This document shows positions 6,967 to 14,009 of a stretch of DNA of 14,018 nucleotides, piece after piece. How positions within the stretch are numbered: position 1 is the first letter of the stretch; every line of letters begins with the position of its first letter. The notes under the pieces are model-generated. The model searched no databases. It saw only the letters and a program-made list of their open reading frames with translations, and was not told the origin of the DNA. The translations under genes were made by a program, and so were the position numbers. The stretch is from contig JACCTK010000053.1 in assembly GCA_013812465.1 (NCBI GenBank), positions 1 to 14,018 on the forward strand, read 5' to 3'. The stretch is from Actinomycetota bacterium (GTDB taxonomy: Bacteria > Actinomycetota > Thermoleophilia > Gaiellales > Gaiellaceae).

Positions 6967-7079
6967 GGATCCCCGAAGTACGACAGGGCAGCAACTCGCT
7001 GGCTCGCCCATCTAGCCCTCGAGACAACGATCTCCAGTTACGGGACGTTCAACTTGCGGCAGCCGCGCTCCAGGCGTAG
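6967..7079 (+). pseudogene. Frameshifted tail of a small hypothetical protein
   Basis: The frame at 6967 reads GSPKYDRAATRWLAHLALE. A one-base shift near 7020 continues it as DNDLQLRDVQLAAAALQA, ending at TAG 7077-7079. The KYxRAAxRWLxR...L...QLAxAALxA pattern resembles a short helical C-terminal segment I associate with small actinobacterial hypothetical proteins. No function is known to me. The amphipathic, protein-like composition on both sides of the shift supports former coding rather than chance. No N-terminal part can be identified. Confidence 0.35.
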
Positions 7080-7190
7080 GTCAGGCGTGACGCACCGTGC
7101 CGGGTCGCTATCTGGCTGATAACGCTGAGATGAGACTGGGGGCGGCCCGCCTTGAGGCGGAGAGCCGTGGTCACAGTGGTCACGCTCGCG

Positions 7191-7278
7191 GTTCGTTCGG
7201 GTTCGCTCGCGTTCGGTCGCATCTGAGGATGACCTGCAAATACGGACTTTCAGCGAACGGGCGCGAAGTCGCGCGAAC
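7191..7278. promoter_or_regulatory. Helically phased inverted GTTCG/CGAAC array in repeat B
   Basis: Same layout as in copy A: GTTCG at 7191, 7201 and 7211, and CGAAC at 7254 and 7274 with a one-base-degenerate CGAAG at 7264. The GTTCG half is identical to copy A over 29 of 30 bases although the sequence between the two arms has diverged, which suggests the arms are the constrained part. Confidence 0.5.
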
Positions 7279-7289
7279 GCTGCCCACAC

Positions 7290-7331
7290 TTGCCATGCAG
7301 AAGGCCGAGGGTTCGAGTCCCTCCATCCGCT
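7290..7331 (+). pseudogene. tRNA-Gly(GCC)-like 3' half, copy B (candidate attachment core)
   Basis: Same structure as the half at 230-271: anticodon loop TTGCCAT, GCAG, T stem GAGGG (7307-7311), loop TTCGAGT, T stem CCCTC (7319-7323), acceptor strand CATCCGC and discriminator T. Relative to copy A the two outer T-stem base pairs differ on both strands, so pairing is kept. There is no 5' half in the preceding DNA. Confidence 0.65.
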
Positions 7332-7338
7332 TCGAATG

Positions 7339-7357
7339 TCCCTGCTAGAGCGAGGTT
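7339..7357 (+). terminator. Intrinsic terminator behind the tRNA half, copy B
   Basis: CC-T-GC, loop TAGA, GC-G, bulged A, GG, then TTT. The architecture is the same as at 280-300, with changed loop and bulge bases. The stem is short, so activity is uncertain. Confidence 0.35.
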
Positions 7358-7393
7358 TGTCGTCTCAGAAGAAGGTGCCTGCGGGCCGTGGTC

Positions 7394-7743
7394 GAGTTTG
7401 TCTTCGACACCGCGTATGAGACTGAAGCGTCCGGCTGCGGTGCGGTTGGTTGGGCGGCCGATCTTAGGGTCGTAGCGGAGGCAGTGCCAGCGGGCTCCGC
7501 GGTCGGCGCTCCGTTCCTTCGATACTGCCGGCGTTTCCGAGCTCGCGGAGCACTTGGCGGATGCATCTATTCGTCGCTGACGTCGGGTGCTGCCCTCCAC
7601 TACGGCCTTGTGAGCCCGCTCTGCGCACGAGCCCCGGAACGCTAGCGTTGAGGTCAAGCACTACCGCGCCGACTTGCTGACAGTGACGTCATGGTGGGTG
7701 GTTGTGGCTGGGGCATCGCTCTCGCGCACCCCGGCCGTGCAGG
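7394..7743. other. Gap between repeat B and the carboxypeptidase gene; nothing recognised
   Basis: 350 bases downstream of both repeat B and the carboxypeptidase stop. Short ORFs exist on both strands but none has a start with a ribosome site, a conserved motif or a length that convinces me. The only structure seen is a weak hairpin close to the carboxypeptidase stop, listed separately. Confidence 0.35.
7710..7732 (-). terminator. Weak hairpin downstream of the carboxypeptidase gene
   Basis: On the minus strand GGGG (7732-7729) and CCCC (7713-7710) can pair around an inner CGC-GAGA-GCG hairpin, starting 11 bases after the TGA. No T run follows, so it is at best a weak or factor-assisted terminator or an mRNA 3' end stabiliser. 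Confidence 0.25.
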
Positions 7744-9822
7744 TCAGCCGCCGAAACGGCGCGTGCACTCCTTCAGGTCGAGCCGCAGCGAGCGGCCGCG
7801 GTCGACCGTCACCTGTGCCGTCTGCAGCACGGTCCCGTCAGAGCGCTCGCACGTGAGCGTGTAGCGCTCGACGATCCCGCCGCCGAAGACGTCCTCGCCG
7901 ACAGCGCCGTAGAGGCCTGCGGTCAACGTGAACGACGGCGTCACCGACGCGAAGTTGATCGCGCGGAGCACGTAGGCGCCCGGCTCCGGTAGCTCGATCA
8001 GCGCTTGTTCCTTGGAGAGGACGAACTCGCCCGAGCTCCCGACCTGGACGAGGGAGCCGTCCGGGTTCCGGTAGTAGACCTCGAGGTCGAGATCGTCGGG
8101 CGTCGGCCAGTCGAGGTTCACCTTCAGGGCTCCGACGCCGTTCTCCGGCATCGAGAACTCGAAATCGACGTGGTCACCGGGCAGCCACGCGCCCGTCCAA
8201 CTGAACCGCTGCTCGCGTGTGGGCTCCTGGGCCAGGATCCGCACCCGGTGTTCCATCACCTCGGGTCGGGTCGACGGGTTGACGTGCCAGGTGTACTTGT
8301 TGCCCTGCGGGACGACCATGGTGGAGACGAGTGTGTCGCGAATGGGCGTTGGCTGGGACGTCGCGGTGTCGAACGACTTCGTCAGGCGCAGGACCGCCCC
8401 CGTCGGCGCTTTCCCGGCGACGAGCGAGTGGTGCAGCGGGTCGGCGGCGGTCTCGAGCGCGAGCAGGTAGGCCTCGCGGTTGCCCTTGCCGGCGTAGATG
8501 CCGGCGCCGAGATACTCGTCGATCATCTTCGGGAACGGCGGGTGGAACTCGTCGGGACCGATCTCGAACGTGTAGCCGTAGCCGCCGGTCGCGTTGTACG
8601 ACCAGTCCTCGGTCGTACCGGTCGTGTCGTAGAGCTGCCAGCCGTGGATGTTCCGATAGCCGTTCTGGGCGGTCATCCGGGCCCCAAGATCCTTCAGAGC
8701 CGTCTCGTCGATCGTCTCGCCGGCCGAGCGGATGCCCGGCGGGCGCAGGACGAGGTTGCTGAAGGTGTGGTTTGTGATTAGCGTCGTCACGTGCCGCGAA
8801 GAGATGAGCTCTTGAACCGCCTGTGTTTCGGGCTCCGAGAAGGGCGCGGCGCCGCGGTAGTCCGGCTCGGCGTAGATCTCGGACGCGCCGGGGCCGCCCC
8901 AAAGCCCACCGTAGTTGCGGTTCAGGTCGACGCCCATGCCGAAGCCGCCGGGGCTCGAGGGCTCGCACGCGCCTTCCGGCGTCGTGTCGACGCCGTCGGC
9001 GATCCTGCAGTTCTTGCGCTTGTAGGCGTTTCCGGGATTGCCGAGGATCGTGACCGTGCCGCCGTTATCGACCTCCCGGATGTCGACCAGGTCGCCCCAC
9101 TTGCGGGACTGGTGGAACCCATCCGGGTTGATCACGGGAACGACGAGGACGCGAGTCTTCGCAAGCAAGCCGCGAACGCGGGCATCGCCGGCCGCGTGGC
9201 GCTTGACCAGGTCGATCGCGAACTCCATCGCATGCTCGCCGGACGGCCACTCGCGCGCATGGTGTAGGCCCATCATCAAGAACGTCGGCTTGCCGTCGCG
9301 TGCCGCGACGTTCTCGCTGATCTCGACCCCGAGGATCTCGCGGCCCTCCAGCGTCCGTCGGCTGAGCATGATCAGCTTCACGAGCGCCGGATTGGCGGTA
9401 GCGAGATTGCGCAGGTCGGCCTGGTAGCCGGCCAGCGTCCGGTAGCCGTCGCGCCCCGAGGGGAGCGGCGAGTCATCCGTCGCGGCTGCGTACCGGGCGT
9501 TCGTCTGGTTGTTCTGCTGCTCGCGGATCGCGAGATCCGGGATCGTCACGACCCAGGTGAAGCCGGCGGCGGCGAGGCGACTGGCGTCATCAAGCGTGTG
9601 CAAGACGACCTCGACATACGTGTGCCCGGCGTGCTCGGTCAAATCCACGCCCAACGTTGTCAGTCGATCGCGGTCTGCCTGCGTGGGCACGTTCACACGA
9701 ACGACCTGTGTTGCGAAGAGATCCTCTGCGCGCGCAGAGGATGCCGCGAGGGAGGCGGCCAGGGCGGAGGCGGCGACCAGCACCGCCAGCAGTCGGACGA
9801 GGGGACCGGTGGACGATGGCAA
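7744..9822 (-). CDS. Secreted M14 zinc carboxypeptidase
   Basis: A 692-residue exported metallocarboxypeptidase that would cleave C-terminal residues from peptides outside the cell. The start is TTG at 9822: AGGAGG (9836-9831) lies 8 bases upstream, while an in-frame ATG at 9873 has no such site and would put 17 extra polar residues before the signal. The signal peptide is LVRLLAVLVAASALAASLAA, with likely cleavage after SARA. A propeptide-like region reaches ~120. Numbered from the TTG, the M14 motifs are zinc ligands in HHAREW (H188, E191), VVPVINPDGF, VDLNRNY (N301, R302, substrate carboxylate binding), the third zinc ligand in TNHTFS (H352) and the catalytic Glu in YTFEIG (E420). Residues ~500-690 look like beta-sandwich domains (DLDLEVYYRNPDGSL, PPC-like). 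Divergent from the M6 protease gene, sharing its upstream region. All catalytic residues are present. Confidence 0.93.
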   Translation of the reverse strand: MPSSTGPLVRLLAVLVAASALAASLAASSARAEDLFATQVVRVNVPTQADRDRLTTLGVDLTEHAGHTYVEVVLHTLDDASRLAAAGFTWVVTIPDLAIREQQNNQTNARYAAATDDSPLPSGRDGYRTLAGYQADLRNLATANPALVKLIMLSRRTLEGREILGVEISENVAARDGKPTFLMMGLHHAREWPSGEHAMEFAIDLVKRHAAGDARVRGLLAKTRVLVVPVINPDGFHQSRKWGDLVDIREVDNGGTVTILGNPGNAYKRKNCRIADGVDTTPEGACEPSSPGGFGMGVDLNRNYGGLWGGPGASEIYAEPDYRGAAPFSEPETQAVQELISSRHVTTLITNHTFSNLVLRPPGIRSAGETIDETALKDLGARMTAQNGYRNIHGWQLYDTTGTTEDWSYNATGGYGYTFEIGPDEFHPPFPKMIDEYLGAGIYAGKGNREAYLLALETAADPLHHSLVAGKAPTGAVLRLTKSFDTATSQPTPIRDTLVSTMVVPQGNKYTWHVNPSTRPEVMEHRVRILAQEPTREQRFSWTGAWLPGDHVDFEFSMPENGVGALKVNLDWPTPDDLDLEVYYRNPDGSLVQVGSSGEFVLSKEQALIELPEPGAYVLRAINFASVTPSFTLTAGLYGAVGEDVFGGGIVERYTLTCERSDGTVLQTAQVTVDRGRSLRLDLKECTRRFGG

Positions 9823-9830
9823 GCGAGGTA

Positions 9831-9836
9831 CCTCCT
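9831..9836 (-). promoter_or_regulatory. Shine-Dalgarno that fixes a TTG start for the carboxypeptidase
   Basis: AGGAGG on the minus strand, 8 bases before TTG (9822-9820). It is the best ribosome site in the window and places the start directly before the signal peptide. Confidence 0.8.
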
Positions 9837-9884
9837 GGTTAGCGCGGATGAGGTCGACTTCAGCGACGCGCAATTCGCGGGAGA

Positions 9885-9890
9885 GTTATA
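9885..9890 (-). promoter_or_regulatory. Candidate -10 box for the carboxypeptidase gene
   Basis: On the minus strand 9890-9885 reads TATAAC inside CGATATAACTC, in the AT-richest part of the intergenic region. It is about 60 bases from the TTG start. GGTTTG-type -35 sequence lies about 17 bases upstream but fits the consensus poorly. Plausible, unproven. Confidence 0.35.
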
Positions 9891-9931
9891 TCGATTCTTT
9901 CCTTCGCAAACCGGATGGTTCTTTATTCTTT

Positions 9932-9953
9932 GCCGATTGATTCGTCAGTCGGC
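9932..9953. promoter_or_regulatory. Palindromic operator candidate 1 (TTCG centre)
   Basis: GCCGATTGA-TTCG-TCAGTCGGC: a 9 bp inverted repeat with one T-G mismatch around TTCG. The core GATTGATTCGTCAGTCG (9935-9951) recurs exactly at 9971-9987. It sits between two divergent exported peptidase genes. It could be a dimeric repressor or activator site, or fold as a TTCG-capped hairpin in RNA. Confidence 0.5.
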
Positions 9954-9968
9954 TTTACGAGTGAGGGT

Positions 9969-9988
9969 TCGATTGATTCGTCAGTCGA
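9969..9988. promoter_or_regulatory. Palindromic operator candidate 2 (TTCG centre)
   Basis: TCGATTGA-TTCG-TCAGTCGA: an 8 bp inverted repeat with the same core and the same T-G mismatch as the site at 9932-9953. Core starts are 36 bp apart, about 3.4 helical turns. The flanks differ (GCC..GGC against TTC..GAT) while the core is identical, so the core is the likely recognition sequence. Confidence 0.5.
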
Positions 9989-10098
9989 TTCTCGCGCAAA
10001 TTGAGGTTGCGTAGATCGTAATTCCGCATTAGGTTACGGCCGCCATTCCAGCCAATTTACGCCGACGCGGCTCGAGAGAGAACACGCGGCGCCTCGAC

Positions 10099-10105
10099 GG
10101 AGGAG
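10099..10105 (+). promoter_or_regulatory. Shine-Dalgarno for the GTG start of the M6 protease
   Basis: GGAGGAG ends 6 bases before GTG (10112-10114). It supports the GTG start, which opens directly into a basic n-region and signal peptide. Confidence 0.75.
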
Positions 10106-10111
10106 AAGCTC

Positions 10112-13100
10112 GTGACAGCTAGGTCGCCACGACTGCGCATGTCGGCAGCCCTGATGGTGCTCGCAGCAACGCTCGTGCTCGTCCTGCAGCAGGCGACAGT
10201 GCCCGCAGGTGCGGCGAGTGAGGCCGCGGCCGCAGGTGGCTGGGTCGTCAACAAGTTTCCGCAGCCGAAGCCAGCGTGCACCGGGGTCGGATTCGCGGCT
10301 ACGTACTTCGACGGGCTCGACTGCGGCTTCGGAAACGTCAAGATCTCCGGCGCCGTTCCCACGAGCATCGTTCGCGTCACCTTCGTTGCCGAGGACGGGA
10401 GCACCGTCGGGTCATCCGCGGCGACGTACTCCGCGACCACCACCGCCTGGTCGTTCAGCTTCTCTCCAGCCGCAACGTGGAAGCCCGGGAGGGTCGCTCT
10501 CATAGCCACCGTCGACGGTGTCGCGGCCACCGGCGCGGGCGAGATCTACTACCAGGCCCTCGGCGCGAGCATCGACGCGGAGAACCGCATCGGCGGCTAC
10601 CGGCCGGGCGATCCGATCCCGATCGAAGGTCACCTCTACGAGCAGGACGATGTCGGGGCAGACACCTCCAAACGGGACGTCGTCGGCACCTATTCGCTCC
10701 GCGTGATCACGCCGAGCGGGCAGGCCCGCGGCCCCTACGGCCCCTTCACCGCCAACAAGGGCGGCGCCGGCCGTATCGCGGAGCTCCTGCCGCCGAGCGC
10801 AACCGGCGGCCTCACCGCGACCGCGGATACCAACTACGAGCTCACGATCGGCCTCGAGCTCGTCAACGCTTCCTCGACGAGCCTGACAACAGGTGCCTGG
10901 CGTGCGACCTCGGCGCCGGCAGGTTTCGTGACGCTCTCCGTGCCGCCGGCGGATCTCGTGCTCGAGAACACGTTCGTCTCGTCCGTCGGCTGGGTCAAGC
11001 CGGGTGACTCGTATCCGTTCCGCGTCTTCGTCAAGAACTACAGCTTCAGCGACCGCGCAGGTGCCGTCGTGGCTCTACCCGCCGCCGACGGGATGAGCTT
11101 CACCGTTGCGACTCCCGTCACCGGCTCGGGCACGGCGGCTCTCACCCCCGGCTCGATCTCATGGAGCGTCGGCACGGTGCCGGCCCGGACGGATGCAGGA
11201 CCCGGGATCCGGACGCTCGTCGTCCAGGCGAAGGCGGATTCGCTTCGCGACGACCCGCAGATCGTCTGGAAGAACCTCTCCACGACCGCGACTCTCACCT
11301 CGACCGGCGGCGGTACGGTCGTCGATCAGTCGAAGGGGCCGAAGGTGATCCCGCCCAAGAGCACCTACGACACCGCCCGCTACGGTTTCCGGCCTTTCCC
11401 GGTCGTGCCAGTCGACTATCGCGACCGCAAGCACGACACCTCCCGATCCGCGCAGCGGCTCTTGTCCGTGATCAACTCCCCGAACGTTCCGGGCTCGACG
11501 TACAACCTGTTCCAGGAGATCTCGTTCGGCCAGCTCTTCCCTCACGGCACGGTTCCCTCAGCCGCGATCGCAGCTGCTGACTTCGAGGTCGGCTGGAAGA
11601 GCCCGCACCGGCAAGAGAAGGGCTTCGCCTTCTCGACCCCGCTTCCAGGCGGGGCCTGCTACGGCACGACCATCGGGCCGCTGGCCGGCACCGCTCTCTA
11701 CGGGGAGCGGATCAAGAACGGCTACTACCAGCTGCCGGGCGATACCGGCTACTACGGCGGGGACAAGACCAGCCTCGCGAACGTGCTGGTTCCGAACTCC
11801 GCCTTCATCGACGGCGCCTGCGGCCCGATCGCAAAGGGGGTCTATGACGCGGCGTTGATCGCCGACCCGGAGATCGACTACTCCGACTTCGATACCGACA
11901 AGGACGGCGTCGTCGACTTCTTCATGATGGTCTTCGTCGGCTCCGGCGGGAACGGCGCCTCGCAGGTCTCCGCGTCGCCGTACGACAACATCTGGCCGCA
12001 CTCCTCGAGCCTCGAGCACTACTTCGAGGATCCCGAGACGGGGCTGCCGGGCTACACCTCCGATGACCACCTGCGAGACAACGCAGGCCGGCTCCTCTAC
12101 TACACCGACGGCTCGCGGAGCTCGATGACGAACGCCGCTACCGCGTTCCCCGTCTACGTCCGTGTCGGCCCATACAACGTCAATCCGGAGTCTGCGATCG
12201 AGCGGGCGAGCGTGATCTCGCACGAGTACGGCCATTCGCTCGGCTTGCCGGACTTCTACTCGGCCCCCGGCCGCTCGACCTACGGCGACTGGAACCTGAT
12301 GGCAACCGACAAGTCGCAGAACATGGACGTCTACTCGAAGCAGGAGCTCGGGTGGGTCGTCCCACGCGTCCTCGGGCCCGGCGAGACGACCGTCTCCGGC
12401 TGGCAGGACTCGAAGACGAACACGCACCGGATCGACTGGGTCACCCCGAGCGGCCAGCCGTACTCGCTCGCCGGTCCGACGGTGGCGAACGGCGAGGCGT
12501 ACGTGGCCAAGCTGCCGGGTCGCAAGATCATCGACACCGCGAAGGTCGCCTCCACGGCATCCGCCTCGCACGTCTGGTGGACCCGCTCGGGCAACGACTT
12601 CGGCTGCGCCCCGATCAGCGGTCGCAACCTCGACATCGATCTGCCCGAGCTCGCGACCGTGCCGGCCGGCACGCCCGTGACGCTGACGTTCAAGTCGCTC
12701 TGGGACATCGAGTGGGATTACGACTACGGCTTCGTCCTGTCGAGCTCCGACGGCGGCTCCTCGTATGGGTCGCACGCCTCGGCGAAGGGCTATTCGACGC
12801 CTGGCGCGTTGAACCCGAACGACAACGCCTGCCAGGCGAAGTACGGGAACGGGCTCACGGGAGCAACGCAGTCGTATGTCGACGGCACCTTCGCGGCCGA
12901 CCGCAACCCGCTCGAGGGCGGGTACTCGCAGGGTGGCTTCGTCAGCGACGAGTACGACCTGTCGACGCTCGCCGGCAAGGCGTCCGTCCTCCGCTTCACG
13001 TACTCCACGGATCCGGGCCTCGCACGCCCGGGCTGGTTCATCGACGACGTCGTCGTCAAGGCGGGTGATCAGGTCATCTACAGCTCGGACTTCGAGAACG

Positions 13101-13987
13101 GCGCCGACGAGAGCCGGATCTTCAACGGTGGCTGCCGCGAGAACCTCCAGGTGGCGTTGAAGTGCACGGCGGGATGGCAATACGTCGACGCGGACGACGA
13201 CGCAGAGCAGGATCACGCGTACTACCTGGAGATGCGCGATCGCTCCGGCTTCGACGCGAGCGGCAAGGAGCAGAACGACCGGGCCCCGATAGGGTTCTTC
13301 CCCGGCCTGCTCCTGACGTACACAGACGAGTCGGCCGGTTACGGCAATACGGGCGAGACCGCGACGGACACACCGAACCAGTCGCCACTCGACTCGCAGC
13401 CGCAGCCGGGATCGGTCGCTCCGAATCTCGACGACGCTGCCTTCACGGCTGCTGCCGGGGACAGTCGGTTCTCCGACTCGAAGACGGCCGCACGCCCGGG
13501 AGGGTGGATCGACAACTACGTCGACGACGAGAGCTCGTACGGCGACAGCCGCTGGCATCTCGACTTCGACTGCCTCACGTTCGACGTGCTCGCGCTGATC
13601 GGCGACGACGTCGGGCCGGAGACCCTGCCAGGGAACCTGCGGGGCGACGTCCGCTTCACCGTCGGATCGGGATGTGGCAGGTTCGACTACGGCGCCGGCG
13701 AGGTCGGGCCGGTCGGGATCGCCCCGACCGCGGTGGCCCAGGCGAAGCCGACGTCCGCGACGGCGAACCAGAAGGTGCGGTTCGACGGCAGCGGCTCGTA
13801 CGACGATTCCGACGCCCCCACGGCGCTCGCACTCGCGTGGGACTTCGATGGCAACGGAACGACGGACGCGACCGGGACCTCAGTGACACACCGGTACGGC
13901 ACGCCCGGCACCTACCGCGCCCGGTTGACAGTCACCGACTCCGGCGGGCTGACCGGCACGGACACGATCGAGATCGTAGTTCGCTAG
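10112..13987 (+). CDS. Secreted M6-family (immune inhibitor A-like) metalloprotease with PKD domain
   Basis: A 1291-residue exported zinc endopeptidase, complete from GTG (Shine-Dalgarno GGAGGAG, 6 bases) to TAG. A signal peptide covers ~1-36 (RSPRLRM, then hydrophobic AALMVLAATLVLVLQQATV). Residues ~40-270 are beta-rich with no family I can name. Residues ~280-400 look like a DUF11/CARDB-type Ig-like domain (DLVLENTF..VKPGDSYPFRVFVKNYS). The catalytic M6 domain is ~420-760: DTDKDGVVDFF (594-604, probable calcium site), IWPHSS, and HEYGHSLGLPD (704-714) with zinc ligands H704, H708, D714 and general base E705, then WNLM and YSKQELGWV. After it comes an InhA-like beta-sandwich (SDFENGADE region) and a C-terminal PKD domain (~1204-1291, YDDSDAPTALALAWDFDGNG). 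Divergent from the M14 carboxypeptidase, so endo- and exopeptidase may be co-regulated. Family members degrade extracellular proteins; the natural substrate is unknown. Confidence 0.93.
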   Translation: MTARSPRLRMSAALMVLAATLVLVLQQATVPAGAASEAAAAGGWVVNKFPQPKPACTGVGFAATYFDGLDCGFGNVKISGAVPTSIVRVTFVAEDGSTVGSSAATYSATTTAWSFSFSPAATWKPGRVALIATVDGVAATGAGEIYYQALGASIDAENRIGGYRPGDPIPIEGHLYEQDDVGADTSKRDVVGTYSLRVITPSGQARGPYGPFTANKGGAGRIAELLPPSATGGLTATADTNYELTIGLELVNASSTSLTTGAWRATSAPAGFVTLSVPPADLVLENTFVSSVGWVKPGDSYPFRVFVKNYSFSDRAGAVVALPAADGMSFTVATPVTGSGTAALTPGSISWSVGTVPARTDAGPGIRTLVVQAKADSLRDDPQIVWKNLSTTATLTSTGGGTVVDQSKGPKVIPPKSTYDTARYGFRPFPVVPVDYRDRKHDTSRSAQRLLSVINSPNVPGSTYNLFQEISFGQLFPHGTVPSAAIAAADFEVGWKSPHRQEKGFAFSTPLPGGACYGTTIGPLAGTALYGERIKNGYYQLPGDTGYYGGDKTSLANVLVPNSAFIDGACGPIAKGVYDAALIADPEIDYSDFDTDKDGVVDFFMMVFVGSGGNGASQVSASPYDNIWPHSSSLEHYFEDPETGLPGYTSDDHLRDNAGRLLYYTDGSRSSMTNAATAFPVYVRVGPYNVNPESAIERASVISHEYGHSLGLPDFYSAPGRSTYGDWNLMATDKSQNMDVYSKQELGWVVPRVLGPGETTVSGWQDSKTNTHRIDWVTPSGQPYSLAGPTVANGEAYVAKLPGRKIIDTAKVASTASASHVWWTRSGNDFGCAPISGRNLDIDLPELATVPAGTPVTLTFKSLWDIEWDYDYGFVLSSSDGGSSYGSHASAKGYSTPGALNPNDNACQAKYGNGLTGATQSYVDGTFAADRNPLEGGYSQGGFVSDEYDLSTLAGKASVLRFTYSTDPGLARPGWFIDDVVVKAGDQVIYSSDFENGADESRIFNGGCRENLQVALKCTAGWQYVDADDDAEQDHAYYLEMRDRSGFDASGKEQNDRAPIGFFPGLLLTYTDESAGYGNTGETATDTPNQSPLDSQPQPGSVAPNLDDAAFTAAAGDSRFSDSKTAARPGGWIDNYVDDESSYGDSRWHLDFDCLTFDVLALIGDDVGPETLPGNLRGDVRFTVGSGCGRFDYGAGEVGPVGIAPTAVAQAKPTSATANQKVRFDGSGSYDDSDAPTALALAWDFDGNGTTDATGTSVTHRYGTPGTYRARLTVTDSGGLTGTDTIEIVVR

Positions 13988-13988
13988 G

Positions 13989-14002
13989 CCTCTCCCCAGA
14001 GG
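13989..14002 (+). terminator. Short hairpin after the M6 protease gene
   Basis: CCTCT (13989-13993), loop CCCC, AGAGG (13998-14002) begin one base after the stop codon. The five-pair stem is not followed by T residues but by G-rich sequence that runs to the end of the window. Weak terminator candidate. Confidence 0.3.
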
Positions 14003-14009
14003 AGCGGGC

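Larger units (their letters stand above)
7142..7393 (+). repeat. Complex ~250 bp direct repeat, copy B
   Basis: Second copy of the repeat at 83-335, same orientation. It keeps the two TGGTCAC heptamers (7168-7174, 7177-7183), the three GTTCG decamers (7191, 7201, 7211), the CCTGCAAA and ACTTTCAGCGAACGGGCGCGAA blocks (the latter split here only by spacing), the tRNA 3' half and the hairpin. The middle CGAAC of the inverted set has become CGAAG (7264), and the right-hand TGGTCAC pair is reduced to TGGTC. Copies A and B flank the glycosyltransferase-methyltransferase-ATPase operon. Neither copy has a tRNA 5' half, so they are not a simple attL/attR pair with one intact tRNA gene. Confidence 0.8.

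Noticed and set aside
5853..7079. 408-codon plus-strand frame running from inside the glycosyltransferase to the KYDRAA relic
   Set aside because: Its first half is antisense to the glycosyltransferase. It includes only short stretches of the cyclase and KYDRAA relics by chance of frame.
7097..7657. Small ORFs on both strands over repeat B (for example ending in QKAEGSSPSIRF or containing GGTRTLGLLHGKC)
   Set aside because: These peptides are the well-known translation artefacts of tRNA T-arm sequence in sense and antisense. No start site or conservation supports them.
9992..10060. A sigma-70 promoter for the M6 protease in the plus strand
   Set aside because: TTGAGG/TTGCGT and TAGGTT-like hexamers can be picked out but match consensus too poorly to report as a feature.
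11558..13558. 666-codon open frame on the minus strand
   Set aside because: It lies wholly antisense to the M6 protease gene, has the Arg/Val-rich composition of a GC-rich shadow frame and shows no domain.
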